A stretch of 64,000 bases of DNA from CAVQBL01 sp963710715 (GTDB taxonomy: Bacteria; Pseudomonadota; Gammaproteobacteria; DSM-16500), in NCBI GenBank assembly GCA_963710715.1, contig CAVQBL010000014.1, positions 310,001 to 374,000 of the forward strand. The letters are read 5' to 3'. This document shows, in pieces, positions 1 to 9,398 of this stretch. Made by a program: the position numbers and the translations under genes. A model generated the notes under the pieces. That model saw only the letters and a list, made by a program, of their open reading frames with translations, was not told where the DNA came from and did no database searches. Every line of letters starts with the position of its first letter. The first letter of the stretch is position 1.

Positions 1-426
1 TCCATTGAAGATAGGATTAAAGGCTTAGACAATGGCGCAGATGATTATCTTACAAAACCTTTTGATCTCTACGAACTCTGCGCGCGCTTACGTGCATTAC
101 AAAGACGTTCTACTGACCGCGCTGTACCATTAATTGTATACAATAATATTACTTTAGATCCTGCTTCACATACGGTAACTTTGAATGAAGAAGCTGTCAA
201 CGTATCACGACGTGAATTTGCTTTGCTGCATAAACTATTGGAAAACGTCGGTCGTGTGTTACCACGCGAACATCTCACGCAAACACTTTATGGCTGGGGA
301 GAAGAAGTGGACAGTAACGCGTTGGAAGTACATATCCACAATTTAAGAAAAAAATTCGGCCAAGATTTTATTCGTACTATTCGCGGCATTGGTTATATGA
401 TTGATAAAGAAAAAGATGAAAAATGA
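1..426 (+). CDS. OmpR-family response regulator, C-terminal part (cut by window start)
   Basis: The reading frame is open from base 1, so the gene begins outside the window. What is visible is the end of the receiver domain, with the conserved Lys-Pro pair of the TKPF motif, then a linker and a winged-helix DNA-binding domain with the typical OmpR-type end (RTIRGIGYM). It overlaps the downstream kinase gene by four bases (ATGA), so the two form a two-component operon. The partner kinase looks like QseC/PmrB, which suggests a QseB/PmrA-like regulator binding CTTAA direct repeats. That DNA target is inferred, not shown. The phospho-acceptor Asp is outside the window. Confidence 0.93.
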   Translation, partial: SIEDRIKGLDNGADDYLTKPFDLYELCARLRALQRRSTDRAVPLIVYNNITLDPASHTVTLNEEAVNVSRREFALLHKLLENVGRVLPREHLTQTLYGWGEEVDSNALEVHIHNLRKKFGQDFIRTIRGIGYMIDKEKDEK

Positions 427-1784
427 TTCGTTCAATACGTCACTTTCTACTCATTAGCTTACTCATCAGCATCACACTTGCTTCTTCGATCACAGCTGTT
501 GGAAATTATTTGCTCGACAAACAGGTGACGCAATCTTATTTAGATGGACAATTAATGAAAATTTTTTCTTTCGTTGAAGTCCTCAATCAAGCTGTAAAAA
601 TGGATCCAAAAATCCGCGATGAAATCGCACTGTACATGAATCAAATCAATTCACCCACAACAAAAAATTTACTCTTTCAAGTTTGGAGCAAAGATAGAGA
701 GCTGGTTCTTTACACGACGAATATGATTGTTGAACCATTAATTGATGTACCTTTAGGATTTAGCGATAGACAAATAGAAGGAAATAATTGGCGTGTTTAC
801 GCTGGCTACGATTCACTTGGTAAAGTTAAAATTATCGTCGCGGAATTATATGACATACGCAATAAACTTGCCGACGACATCACTCGCAGCAACGCGTATA
901 TCTTACTGGTCACCTACCCTTTATTTGGTATGTTAGTCTGGATTATCGTAGGATTGTCATTGCGTTCAGTGACACGCGTCACCAGAGAAATTTCAAATCG
1001 TGCTTCCACCTATCTTGAACCAGTAGAAGCAGCAAATATTCCTGTTGAAATTAAACCTCTCGTCGTAGAACTCAATCAATTATTTATTCGCTTAAAATTA
1101 GCTTTTGAACGAAATAAACGTTTTGCTGCAGATGCCGCACATGAATTACGTACACCTTTAGCTGCATTAAAAACCCAAGCTCAAGTTGCATTAAAAGCTA
1201 GCAATGAAGTAGATCGCGATAATTCATTACATAAAGTTATTCAAAGTGTTGATCGCAGCTCACACATGGTTGCGCAATTACTTACACTCAGCCGTTTAGG
1301 CCAGGAAGAAGCTTTAAATGATATTAGGCCCGTTGATTTATACAAAGTTGCTACAGAAACCATTGCTTACTTAGTTCCAATTGCTCTGGAAAAGAAAATT
1401 GAAATTGAATTAGCATCACCACCTTCACAATCTATCGTGTTAGGTAATGATATTGCACTCAGCATTTTAATTCGTAATGTTGTCGATAATGCCATACGCT
1501 ACACACCCGAAGGCGGCGAAATAAAAATCGCCATCATTGATCATGATAATCTCGTCATATTACGCGTTACAGACACAGGACCGGGTATACCGGTTGAATT
1601 ACGCGAACGCGTTTTCGAACGCTTCTTTAGAGTACTCGGCACAACAGCACCTGGCAGCGGCCTAGGATTAGCCATCGTCAGTCAAATTGCTGAATTGCAT
1701 CGAGCGCAAATCATGTTAAATACACCGAGTAACGGTGTGGGTTTACAATTTGATGTAGCTTTTCCTAAATTAGTAATTGGTTAA
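423..1784 (+). CDS. Sensor histidine kinase, QseC/PmrB-like
   Basis: 453-residue inner-membrane sensor. It has an N-terminal membrane segment (about 8-28), a short periplasmic region and a second membrane segment (about 158-180). The dimerisation domain has phospho-acceptor His240 in AAHELRTPLAAL, and the ATPase domain has an N box (RNVVDNAIRYTP), G1 (DTGPGIP) and G2 (GSGLGLAIV). It would autophosphorylate and pass phosphate to the regulator encoded just upstream, whose stop it overlaps. The H-box context (RFAADAAHELRTPLAAL) is typical of QseC and PmrB. The signal sensed cannot be read from the sequence. Confidence 0.95.
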   Translation: MIRSIRHFLLISLLISITLASSITAVGNYLLDKQVTQSYLDGQLMKIFSFVEVLNQAVKMDPKIRDEIALYMNQINSPTTKNLLFQVWSKDRELVLYTTNMIVEPLIDVPLGFSDRQIEGNNWRVYAGYDSLGKVKIIVAELYDIRNKLADDITRSNAYILLVTYPLFGMLVWIIVGLSLRSVTRVTREISNRASTYLEPVEAANIPVEIKPLVVELNQLFIRLKLAFERNKRFAADAAHELRTPLAALKTQAQVALKASNEVDRDNSLHKVIQSVDRSSHMVAQLLTLSRLGQEEALNDIRPVDLYKVATETIAYLVPIALEKKIEIELASPPSQSIVLGNDIALSILIRNVVDNAIRYTPEGGEIKIAIIDHDNLVILRVTDTGPGIPVELRERVFERFFRVLGTTAPGSGLGLAIVSQIAELHRAQIMLNTPSNGVGLQFDVAFPKLVIG

Positions 1785-1788
1785 AAAT

Positions 1789-4437
1789 ATGGATACAACT
1801 GTACTCACACCCAATCGACGTCTGGCTGCTGTATTATTAAAAAAACATGCACACTCACAAATTGAAACTGGAAAAACCTCTTGGCCTAGCGTAGATGCTC
1901 TACCTTTTTCAAGTTGGCTACAACGTTTATGGCATACATGGGCAATTAAACAAAATACAACACCCACCGTGTTAAGCACAAACCAAGAACAAATCCTGTG
2001 GGAAGAAATACTTTCACAATCCCCTGAAAATGAAACCTTATTACAATTATCTGCCACAGCAGAACTCGCGCAATCAGCGTGGAGCACATTAAAACAATGG
2101 CGAGTTGACATTGATAATTCAGCATTAAAAATCACTGAAGATGGTCATGCGTTTCAACAATGGGCAAATCAATTTCAAAAAATTTGTCAGCAGAAAAATT
2201 GGATTGATACCGCGAGCTTAACCGATTTAATCATCAAAAAAATTGATCAAGGTGATATCCTTCCTCCTTCTCATATTATTTTAATGGGATTTACAGAAAT
2301 TTCACCGCAGTATAATCATGTATTGGAACAATGTAAAAAAGTCGGCAGCAAAATCACTCATGATCAGCCAGTTACCCATCGTCCCGCGACTCGTTCGCGG
2401 GATCTTAATCGCATCAGCCTCATTGACGAAGAAAATGAAATTCGCACCATGGCATGTTGGGCAAAAAATATTTTAGAAACTCATGCAGATAAAAAGTCAT
2501 TATCCATTGGCTGTATCATTCCAAGATTAGAAAAAATTCGTGAGCGTGTTACACAAATTTTTTCAGACGTATTTAGTGAAAAGAATACGTACACACTCAA
2601 CCACATGATACTGCCATTAAATATCTCTGCTGGTAAAAGCTTAGCAAGCTATCCCATCATACATACTGCTTTACAATTATTAAATTTGGATTCAACAGCA
2701 ATCTCTCTAGAAACACTAAGCACTCTATTACGCTCACCTTTTATAGGCGAAGCTGAAAAAGAAATGCTAGAACGTGCGCAGTTTGAAAACCTATTAAGAT
2801 CCCATAATACTAAAACATTTTATACTAAAACCTTTTCTTTAAAAAACCTATTTGAAAAAACTCAGCTAAATAATCATTGTCCAGCATTAGCAAAGCGCTT
2901 AATAGATTGGGCACAACTCTCTATACACTCAAAAACAACACTACGCACCATCAGCGAATGGAAAGATATTTTTATCCAACAATTGAATATTTTGGGGTGG
3001 CCGGGAGAGCGCAGTATCAATAGCCAAGAGTATCAAGTCATGCACGCTTGGCTTGAATTATTTTCTGAATACCAAACTTTCGCTGCTATTTTAGCACCCC
3101 AAACAGTAGGAAATACTCTACATTACTTAACGGAACTCACGCAAAAAACTATTTTTCAACCGCAAAGCCCCGAAGCACCGGTACAAATTCTTGGAATGTT
3201 AGAAGCTGCAGATATTGCATTTGATTATGCCTGGGTTATGGGCTTAGATGATACTGCGTGGCCACCCGCGCCCAAACCCAATCCCTTGATCCCGCAACGT
3301 TTACAAAAAAAATTAAATATGCCGCATGCAACCGCTGAACGCGAATTGCTTTATTGTCAACAATTGATGGAGCAATTAAAGCGTAGCGTGCAAACCATTA
3401 TTTTCAGTCATGCATTAAAAAATGCAGACGCTGAATTGCGCTGTAGTGCATTAATACAAGATTTTCCTGAAATGACTTTAGACCAAATTCAGCTAAGCCC
3501 ATTTACATCACCTACTCATTCTGTTTATGAAAAACATGCCATAGAATGGCTACACGATGAGCAAGCACCACCCATAGTCAATTACTCATCTATTCGTGGT
3601 GGGGTCAATATTTTTAAGCAACAAGCGGCTTGCCCATTTAAAGCATTTTCTGAATTTAGATTATTTGCACGCGCTATTGAATCACCCACTATGGGTTTAA
3701 GACCATTTGAGCGCGGCATGATTATTCATAAATCACTAGAAACATTGTGGCAAGAATTACAAAATCAAAAAACGCTGCTCGCACAAGATGATTTAGCATT
3801 AAAAAAATTAATTTATCTCCATGTTCATGATGCAATTTTTCTAACTACGGGTGAAACAATTGCACAGTCACGTTATCTCGCGCTAGAAGCACAGCGCTTA
3901 GAAAAACTATTATGGGATTGGCTAGCACAAGAAAAATTGCGTCCCGATTTTTCTGTGATCGCCCGCGAACAAGAAACACATGCCACTTTTGGTCGCATAC
4001 CGCTGACTGTGCGCATCGATCGCATTGATGCAACTGAATGTGGGCATAAAATTATTATCGATTATAAAACCGGAAAAAATAACCCTATCACCAATTGGTT
4101 TGATGCGAGATTGAGTGAACCACAGCTTCCATTGTATTGCCTAATTGACTTGGAAAATGTGACTGGAATTGCCTTTGCGCAAATAAAAACTGGAGACATG
4201 AGCATAGAAGGCGTGAGTAAAACACACGTTAATATAAAATCAATTACGCCTATCGCCGCAGTTTCCTATACGGATGCAGAAACCTGGGAACAACAAATGC
4301 AACAATGGCGAATTAAGTTAGAAAAATTAGAAAACGATTTTTGCCAAGGAGATGCACGCATCGATCCAAAAAACCCAAATGAAACTTGCCAACATTGCAA
4401 ATTACAAGGATTATGCAGAATTCATGAATACAATTAA
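1789..4437 (+). CDS. AddB-like PD-(D/E)XK nuclease, probable DNA repair protein
   Basis: About 882 residues. The C-terminal part carries a PD-(D/E)XK-type nuclease signature (IIIDYKTGK near residue 755). It is bracketed by cysteines, one in ACPFKAF and a cluster CQHCKLQGLC at the very end, the arrangement of the 4Fe-4S clasp of AddB-type nucleases. The N-terminal part resembles the inactivated helicase portion of the same family. The next gene is a UvrD-like helicase-nuclease overlapping by 14 bases, so the two probably form an AddAB-like complex for double-strand-break end processing. An in-frame TTG at 1777 is an alternative start; ATG 1789 lies 4 bases after the kinase stop. Confidence 0.85.
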   Translation: MDTTVLTPNRRLAAVLLKKHAHSQIETGKTSWPSVDALPFSSWLQRLWHTWAIKQNTTPTVLSTNQEQILWEEILSQSPENETLLQLSATAELAQSAWSTLKQWRVDIDNSALKITEDGHAFQQWANQFQKICQQKNWIDTASLTDLIIKKIDQGDILPPSHIILMGFTEISPQYNHVLEQCKKVGSKITHDQPVTHRPATRSRDLNRISLIDEENEIRTMACWAKNILETHADKKSLSIGCIIPRLEKIRERVTQIFSDVFSEKNTYTLNHMILPLNISAGKSLASYPIIHTALQLLNLDSTAISLETLSTLLRSPFIGEAEKEMLERAQFENLLRSHNTKTFYTKTFSLKNLFEKTQLNNHCPALAKRLIDWAQLSIHSKTTLRTISEWKDIFIQQLNILGWPGERSINSQEYQVMHAWLELFSEYQTFAAILAPQTVGNTLHYLTELTQKTIFQPQSPEAPVQILGMLEAADIAFDYAWVMGLDDTAWPPAPKPNPLIPQRLQKKLNMPHATAERELLYCQQLMEQLKRSVQTIIFSHALKNADAELRCSALIQDFPEMTLDQIQLSPFTSPTHSVYEKHAIEWLHDEQAPPIVNYSSIRGGVNIFKQQAACPFKAFSEFRLFARAIESPTMGLRPFERGMIIHKSLETLWQELQNQKTLLAQDDLALKKLIYLHVHDAIFLTTGETIAQSRYLALEAQRLEKLLWDWLAQEKLRPDFSVIAREQETHATFGRIPLTVRIDRIDATECGHKIIIDYKTGKNNPITNWFDARLSEPQLPLYCLIDLENVTGIAFAQIKTGDMSIEGVSKTHVNIKSITPIAAVSYTDAETWEQQMQQWRIKLEKLENDFCQGDARIDPKNPNETCQHCKLQGLCRIHEYN

Positions 4438-7400
4438 TCCTATCAAAGATTCGCAGCAACGCGAGCGCGCCCTAGACCCACGCACTTCTTTTATTGTGCA
4501 AGCACCTGCTGGCTCTGGAAAAACAGAATTGTTAACGCAACGATTTTTAGTTTTATTGGGTTGTGTAAATCGACCTGAAGAAATTTTAGCGATCACATTC
4601 ACTAAAAAATCTGCTGCTGAAATGCGCGCGCGTATCATTAATGCATTACTCGCAGCAAATACTGAACCCGAGCCTGAGTCTACACATGCAAAAAAAACTT
4701 GGAATTTAGCCAAAAAAGCCTTGGCTCGCGATCAAGCTTTAAGTTGGAAGCTACTCAGCAATCCAAATCAATTGCATATTCAAACCATAGACTCCTTTAA
4801 TGCCAGCTTAACAAAACAATTACCTATTCTTTCACACTTTGGTGTTAGCCCAGAAATCACCACCGATGCAACGCCTTTATATCGAGAGGCAGTACAAGAA
4901 TTACTGTCACATCTAGAAGAAAACGTTGCCTGGTCGGATGCAATTGCACAACTATTATTGCACATGGACAATGATTTAAATAATGTCCAAAAATTATTAA
5001 TCAATATGTTAGCCAAACGTGATCAATGGTTACCGTATATTACGACGTACGCACGTCATGCTACATTCCGCGAACAATTAGAGTCACAGCTTGCAACCAT
5101 CATCACAGGCACACTATACGATATCGAAAAATATTTTCCTAAATCTTATGAACAGGAACTTATTTCTTTAGCTAGATTTGCAGGACATCAGCTTAACTTA
5201 TCTCAACGGCTATCTTCTATTACAGATTGTGCTGAACTCACAGAGTTACCCAAATACACTTTGAGTGAAAAACATTATTGGCTTAGCTTAGCAGAATTAT
5301 TATTAACCAAAGAATCTGAATGGCGAAAACCAAAAGGTATTGATATAAAAACAGGATTTCCGCCTGCTTCAAGCGCGACAAGTGCTGAAGAAAAAGCACA
5401 ATTCACTGAAATGAAACAGTGCATGATGGATTTAATAGAATCACTCAGCAGCCACGAAGATTTTAGACTTGCGTTACGTGATTTACGACAAGCTCCTGCA
5501 CATCATTATCAAGAAACACAATGGCAAATATTGAATGCCTTGCACCAAATATTGCTGGTTGCGGTTGCACAATTAAAAATTGTTTTTCAACTGCATAAAA
5601 AAATAGATTACATTGAAAATTCACAAGCTGCTTTGCTCGCTTTAGGATCCGAAGATACACCTACGGATCTGGCTTTAGCCTTAGACTATCAAATTCGGCA
5701 TATCTTAATTGATGAATTTCAAGATACTTCACATAACCAATATCGTTTATTAGAAAAATTGCTGACAGGTTGGGAAACTAATGATGGCCGTACTTTGTTT
5801 ATCGTGGGTGATCCTATGCAATCGATTTATCGTTTTCGTGAAGCAGAAGTGGGTTTATTCATTCATGCACGAAAAAAAGGCATAAGCCAAGTGAAGCTTG
5901 AACCATTAACCTTATCCGTTAATTTTCGTTCAACTGCTACGATTGTTGATTGGGTAAATACTTGCTTTAAAACCGTATTACCTGCCAGTGATAACATTGC
6001 AAGCGGTGCAATCTCATATGCGCCTGCCGTTGCCAATCAAGATGATAAAGTATTGACTTCATTTGTCACCTTACACCCGCTTGAGAATGCAGAAGACACT
6101 CAGCAAGCAGAAACCATTGTAAAACTGGTTCAACAAGCTAAATTAAATAATCCAACCGGTAGCATTGCCATTTTAGTACGCGCTCGAACCCATTTAGAAT
6201 TTATTATTCCCGCATTAAAAACTGCAAAAATAGATTATCACGCAATCGATATTGATCCACTGGAAACTCGCCCCATTATTTTGGATCTCATTGCATTAAC
6301 TCGTGCTTTATTACATCCTGCTGACCGCATTGCCTGGTTAACCATTTTGCGCGCGCCTTGGTGTGGACTGACACTGAGTGATTTACTGATCTTATCTGGC
6401 GATAAACCAAAGCTATCCATTTTAGAAAATTTACAAACTCCAGAAATTATTTTACAACTCAGTTCTGATGGACAGAAGCGTCTCGCACGTATTTTACCTG
6501 TGATACAAACTAAATTGGCTGAACGCCGTCGTTATCATTTGCGAGCCTGGGTTGAAGCAACCTGGATTTTGTTAGGCGGCCCTGCTTGTTTAGAACAAAC
6601 CGCCGATTTGGAAGATGCAACTGCCTTTTTTAAATTATTGCATGAATTAGACCAAGGCAGTGATTTATCTGATCTTGATCAACTGAATGAACGTGTACGT
6701 AAATTATATGCTTCACCGAGTAATCAATCCGATCATTCTTTACAAGTCATGACGATACATAACGCAAAAGGTTTAGAATTTGATACGGTGATTCTACCCC
6801 ATCTTGAACGTAAATCACGTCATAATGAAAAACAATTATTATTGTGGATGGAACATTACAGTGAAGAAGAAAAAAGTGCACTCATTGTAGCTCCGGTTCA
6901 TGCAACGGGTGAAAAAAATGACTCTATTTATGAATATATCAGCCGACAGCACACGGCAAAATCAAATCATGAAAATGGACGTTTGCTTTATGTCGCTGCG
7001 ACACGTGCGAAAAAGCAATTGCATTTATTGTTTTCGTTGCCTAATGCAGGCGAACACGTGGGTTCACCCCTACCTGCTCCAGCTGGTGGTAGTTTATTAG
7101 AAAAACTGTGGCCAGCAATAGCTCGCCATTGTGAGCCCAACAAAACCTCTCAAGACACTCCTCGCAATGACGATACTAGTAAAAATCCACATAAAATTAA
7201 ACGCCTTATTTCAAACTGGACTCATCCGCTGCATGAAATGAATGTGGGCGAAACAAAATATCATCAAAAAAATTCTGGATTTCAGTTAATCAATACTACG
7301 CCCAAATACATTGGCATTATTGTGCATCAAGTTTTGCAATTGATGGGTCAATTGGGTTTGAGCTGGTGGAAAACAAAAACCACTGATCAGTGTTACACCT

Positions 7401-7816
7401 ATCTAAAAAATCATTTAACTCAGTTAGGTGTTTTGTCCGCTCATTTAACCAGCGCAATTGAAACTGCACAAACAGCTATTTCCAATACTCTAGAAGATCC
7501 AAAAGGACAATGGATACTGCAAGCACATCAAGATGCAAAAACAGAATTTGCCTTAACTGCTCAGATTGATAATAAAATAAAATCTCTGGTGATCGACCGG
7601 ACATTCATTGATGAATCAGGCACACGTTGGATTATTGATTATAAAACCGCTCTATTCCAAGGAGAGAATTTAGAAGATTTTTTATCTGCAGAGCAGAAGC
7701 AATACGAGCAGCAGATGAATCAGTATGCGATAGCGATGCGAGCATTGAATGATCGCCCGATTCGGTTGGGATTGTATTTTCCGTTGGTGCCGGCGTGGAG
7801 AGAGCTAACCCCCTAG
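4424..7816 (+). CDS. AddA/RecB-like UvrD-family helicase-nuclease
   Basis: 1130-residue superfamily-1A helicase. Visible motifs are Walker A (APAGSGKTELL, Lys33), motif II (DEFQDTSHNQ), motif III (GDPMQSIYRFR), motif V (TIHNAKGLEFD) and motif VI (LLYVAATRAKK), with a C-terminal PD-(D/E)XK nuclease core (WIIDYKT). Family members unwind and resect broken DNA ends before recombination. The start at 4424 is preferred to the in-frame ATG at 4352 because an AGGA lies at 4407-4410 and it gives a short overlap with the AddB-like partner. It is probably co-transcribed with the upstream two-component genes. Confidence 0.88.
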   Translation: MNTINPIKDSQQRERALDPRTSFIVQAPAGSGKTELLTQRFLVLLGCVNRPEEILAITFTKKSAAEMRARIINALLAANTEPEPESTHAKKTWNLAKKALARDQALSWKLLSNPNQLHIQTIDSFNASLTKQLPILSHFGVSPEITTDATPLYREAVQELLSHLEENVAWSDAIAQLLLHMDNDLNNVQKLLINMLAKRDQWLPYITTYARHATFREQLESQLATIITGTLYDIEKYFPKSYEQELISLARFAGHQLNLSQRLSSITDCAELTELPKYTLSEKHYWLSLAELLLTKESEWRKPKGIDIKTGFPPASSATSAEEKAQFTEMKQCMMDLIESLSSHEDFRLALRDLRQAPAHHYQETQWQILNALHQILLVAVAQLKIVFQLHKKIDYIENSQAALLALGSEDTPTDLALALDYQIRHILIDEFQDTSHNQYRLLEKLLTGWETNDGRTLFIVGDPMQSIYRFREAEVGLFIHARKKGISQVKLEPLTLSVNFRSTATIVDWVNTCFKTVLPASDNIASGAISYAPAVANQDDKVLTSFVTLHPLENAEDTQQAETIVKLVQQAKLNNPTGSIAILVRARTHLEFIIPALKTAKIDYHAIDIDPLETRPIILDLIALTRALLHPADRIAWLTILRAPWCGLTLSDLLILSGDKPKLSILENLQTPEIILQLSSDGQKRLARILPVIQTKLAERRRYHLRAWVEATWILLGGPACLEQTADLEDATAFFKLLHELDQGSDLSDLDQLNERVRKLYASPSNQSDHSLQVMTIHNAKGLEFDTVILPHLERKSRHNEKQLLLWMEHYSEEEKSALIVAPVHATGEKNDSIYEYISRQHTAKSNHENGRLLYVAATRAKKQLHLLFSLPNAGEHVGSPLPAPAGGSLLEKLWPAIARHCEPNKTSQDTPRNDDTSKNPHKIKRLISNWTHPLHEMNVGETKYHQKNSGFQLINTTPKYIGIIVHQVLQLMGQLGLSWWKTKTTDQCYTYLKNHLTQLGVLSAHLTSAIETAQTAISNTLEDPKGQWILQAHQDAKTEFALTAQIDNKIKSLVIDRTFIDESGTRWIIDYKTALFQGENLEDFLSAEQKQYEQQMNQYAIAMRALNDRPIRLGLYFPLVPAWRELTP

Positions 7817-7924
7817 CATTCATCTCAACATAAACTTCCTGAATCAAATAAAAAAGCAATCCAAACGAGCGGCCATTTTCTCATTTAATATACCTCTAAC
7901 CCACCACACCAATTCAAAAAACTA

Positions 7925-8380
7925 TCAAATCCTTATCTGATAAACCATTTTAGCCAAGTAAGGAGCAGTTACTGATTTTATAAAAAGATCTTCAGCTAAT
8001 TGGTGAATAATGGGACTTTGAATAGCTTCTTTATACCAACGATTACCAAATTTTAATATATTTTCATCTGTAGGCATTACATCTAAAATAACACCACCAC
8101 AATACCAACGACAGATTACCTGTTCGTCTATCGATTGCTTAAATCCTTGTTTCTCTAATTTTTTACCAAATTGATAATATTTTTGCAACGAAACAATATC
8201 AACAATACAATCTACATCCTTGGTTAGTCGAACATCCAGTGACAAAGAATCATTAATAAATAGCGCTGTAGAACAACCACCCAAATATATTACTTCGTCA
8301 TTTAACTTTCCTAACTTTCTCGCGACAAACTCTAACATTCTCAAGTTCGCTGCTGCTCGCGTACGCCTGCTGTTCACCAT
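7925..8380 (-). CDS. AbiEii-like nucleotidyltransferase, C-terminally truncated
   Basis: 151 residues. The N-terminal half carries the nucleotidyltransferase signature of the AbiEii/type IV toxin family: a GGCSTAL loop followed by RLTKDVDCIVD, which supplies metal-binding acidic residues. Family members are usually well over 200 residues. Here the frame stops soon after the APY motif (APYLAKMVYQ), so the helical C-terminal half is missing and the protein may be inactive. It overlaps the upstream HTH-type gene by 83 bases, the usual tight coupling of antitoxin and toxin. No continuation was found in the other frames downstream. Confidence 0.6.
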   Translation of the reverse strand: MVNSRRTRAAANLRMLEFVARKLGKLNDEVIYLGGCSTALFINDSLSLDVRLTKDVDCIVDIVSLQKYYQFGKKLEKQGFKQSIDEQVICRWYCGGVILDVMPTDENILKFGNRWYKEAIQSPIIHQLAEDLFIKSVTAPYLAKMVYQIRI

Positions 8381-8930
8381 AAATTTTTTCCTTTAATAAT
8401 TTAATTGCTATACTTCGTTCTCTTGTTCGCCCACTTCGTATTGCATCAACTAATACAAGTAATTCATAAAATAGTTGGTCTGGAAATTGTGCGAGCGATT
8501 TAGGTACAGAACTATAAAGAGGTTCTAAGGCTAACCCCCGTCTATCACCATCTCCATAAGGCCATACAGGAATAGGGTCATCTCCTAAAACGAGATGTTC
8601 TTCTAATATCGGTGCAGCATAACTCGTTGCAATACCTCTGGAATAAGTACCAAGCTGTACTGGAAAAAAATACTTTACACCCGAAATCAAACATTCTTCA
8701 CAGGCTTTTTTGTTTGGCATGTATACTATTTTTTTCGTTCTATCATTTGAAATCACTGGACTTAGTAGCCCAGAAAAAATTAACCTTTTTATTCCTGCAT
8801 TAACCTCTGAAGCACTCATACATAAAAAGGCAGCAAGTCTATTCTGAGGTAACATCTCATAGCTATCTTGAGATAAAATTCCGGTTGATAATATTTTTAA
8901 AAGTATCACTATATCCTGCGGCTTTAACAT
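8298..8930 (-). CDS. AbiEi-like winged-helix regulator/antitoxin
   Basis: 210 residues. The N-terminal ~65 residues look like a winged helix (MSASEVNAGIKRLIFSGLL as recognition region). The rest is a conserved domain seen beside nucleotidyltransferase genes. Its position upstream of and overlapping the AbiEii-like gene suggests an antitoxin that also represses the operon. A 14-bp perfect inverted repeat lies 47 bases upstream of the start, over the -35 region, with a TATACT -10 between it and the gene. This fits autoregulation. Function is inferred from context and fold only. Confidence 0.55.
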   Translation of the reverse strand: MLKPQDIVILLKILSTGILSQDSYEMLPQNRLAAFLCMSASEVNAGIKRLIFSGLLSPVISNDRTKKIVYMPNKKACEECLISGVKYFFPVQLGTYSRGIATSYAAPILEEHLVLGDDPIPVWPYGDGDRRGLALEPLYSSVPKSLAQFPDQLFYELLVLVDAIRSGRTRERSIAIKLLKEKIYGEQQAYASSSELENVRVCREKVRKVK

Positions 8931-8977
8931 AATTCGGACCTTTGCTTAGACTAGATATTGATAGTATAGCACACATA

Positions 8978-9006
8978 TTTGCTATTCGCGAATCGCGAAT
9001 AGCAAA
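8978..9006. promoter_or_regulatory. Perfect inverted-repeat operator upstream of the AbiE-like pair
   Basis: Two 14-base arms (8978-8991 and 8993-9006) are perfect inverted repeats around a single central base, with core TATTCGCGA. On the minus strand the palindrome overlaps the position expected for a -35 element, with TATACT as a likely -10 closer to the gene. It is a good candidate operator for autoregulation by the HTH protein encoded at 8298-8930. Confidence 0.6.
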
Positions 9007-9398
9007 TTATAAAAAAGGAGAAATCCTGACTCAATTCCATTCGAGAATTGAATTTTAAGCTTAGTATCAAAATTAAGCTGTAGCCCCTCGCTTTACCTGA
9101 AATTTAACTGCTATTTAAAAAAACATATTATTAATCAATATATTAAGAGTAAAAATTTGCGGATTCATAAATCGGCAGGTTTACCGATTTGGACACGTGC
9201 TTTTTAGCACGCCAGAAGGGCGAGCGCCATGGATAGCGCGAGTCCATCTCTCGTTTTGAATATGCTGGTAATAATCCTCTAATACATCCTTATCAGGACT
9301 TACCAATAATGCTTTCTATGGGCAGATGGCTCTTACTCATCATGTAACTAGTTGCATGATGAGATGCGCCCCATTTTTTCTTTTTTAATCTCAATTTT
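9007..9398. other. Intergenic stretch without a supported gene
   Basis: No convincing gene. The stretch contains a 28-base near-perfect palindrome at 9336-9363 (one mismatched pair; CTCATCATG arms), 36 bases beyond the stop of the SDR gene. It also holds a minus-strand open stretch at about 9190-9320 with no good start, which may be the tail of a lost gene. No homology is claimed. Confidence 0.4.

Noticed and set aside
1770..2135. 121-codon minus-strand ORF opposite the AddB-like gene start
   Set aside because: Shadow of the plus-strand coding frame with no ribosome site or recognised domain.
9336..9363. 28-bp palindrome as a terminator for the SDR operon
   Set aside because: No T-run follows the stem on the minus strand, so it is noted only as a palindrome.
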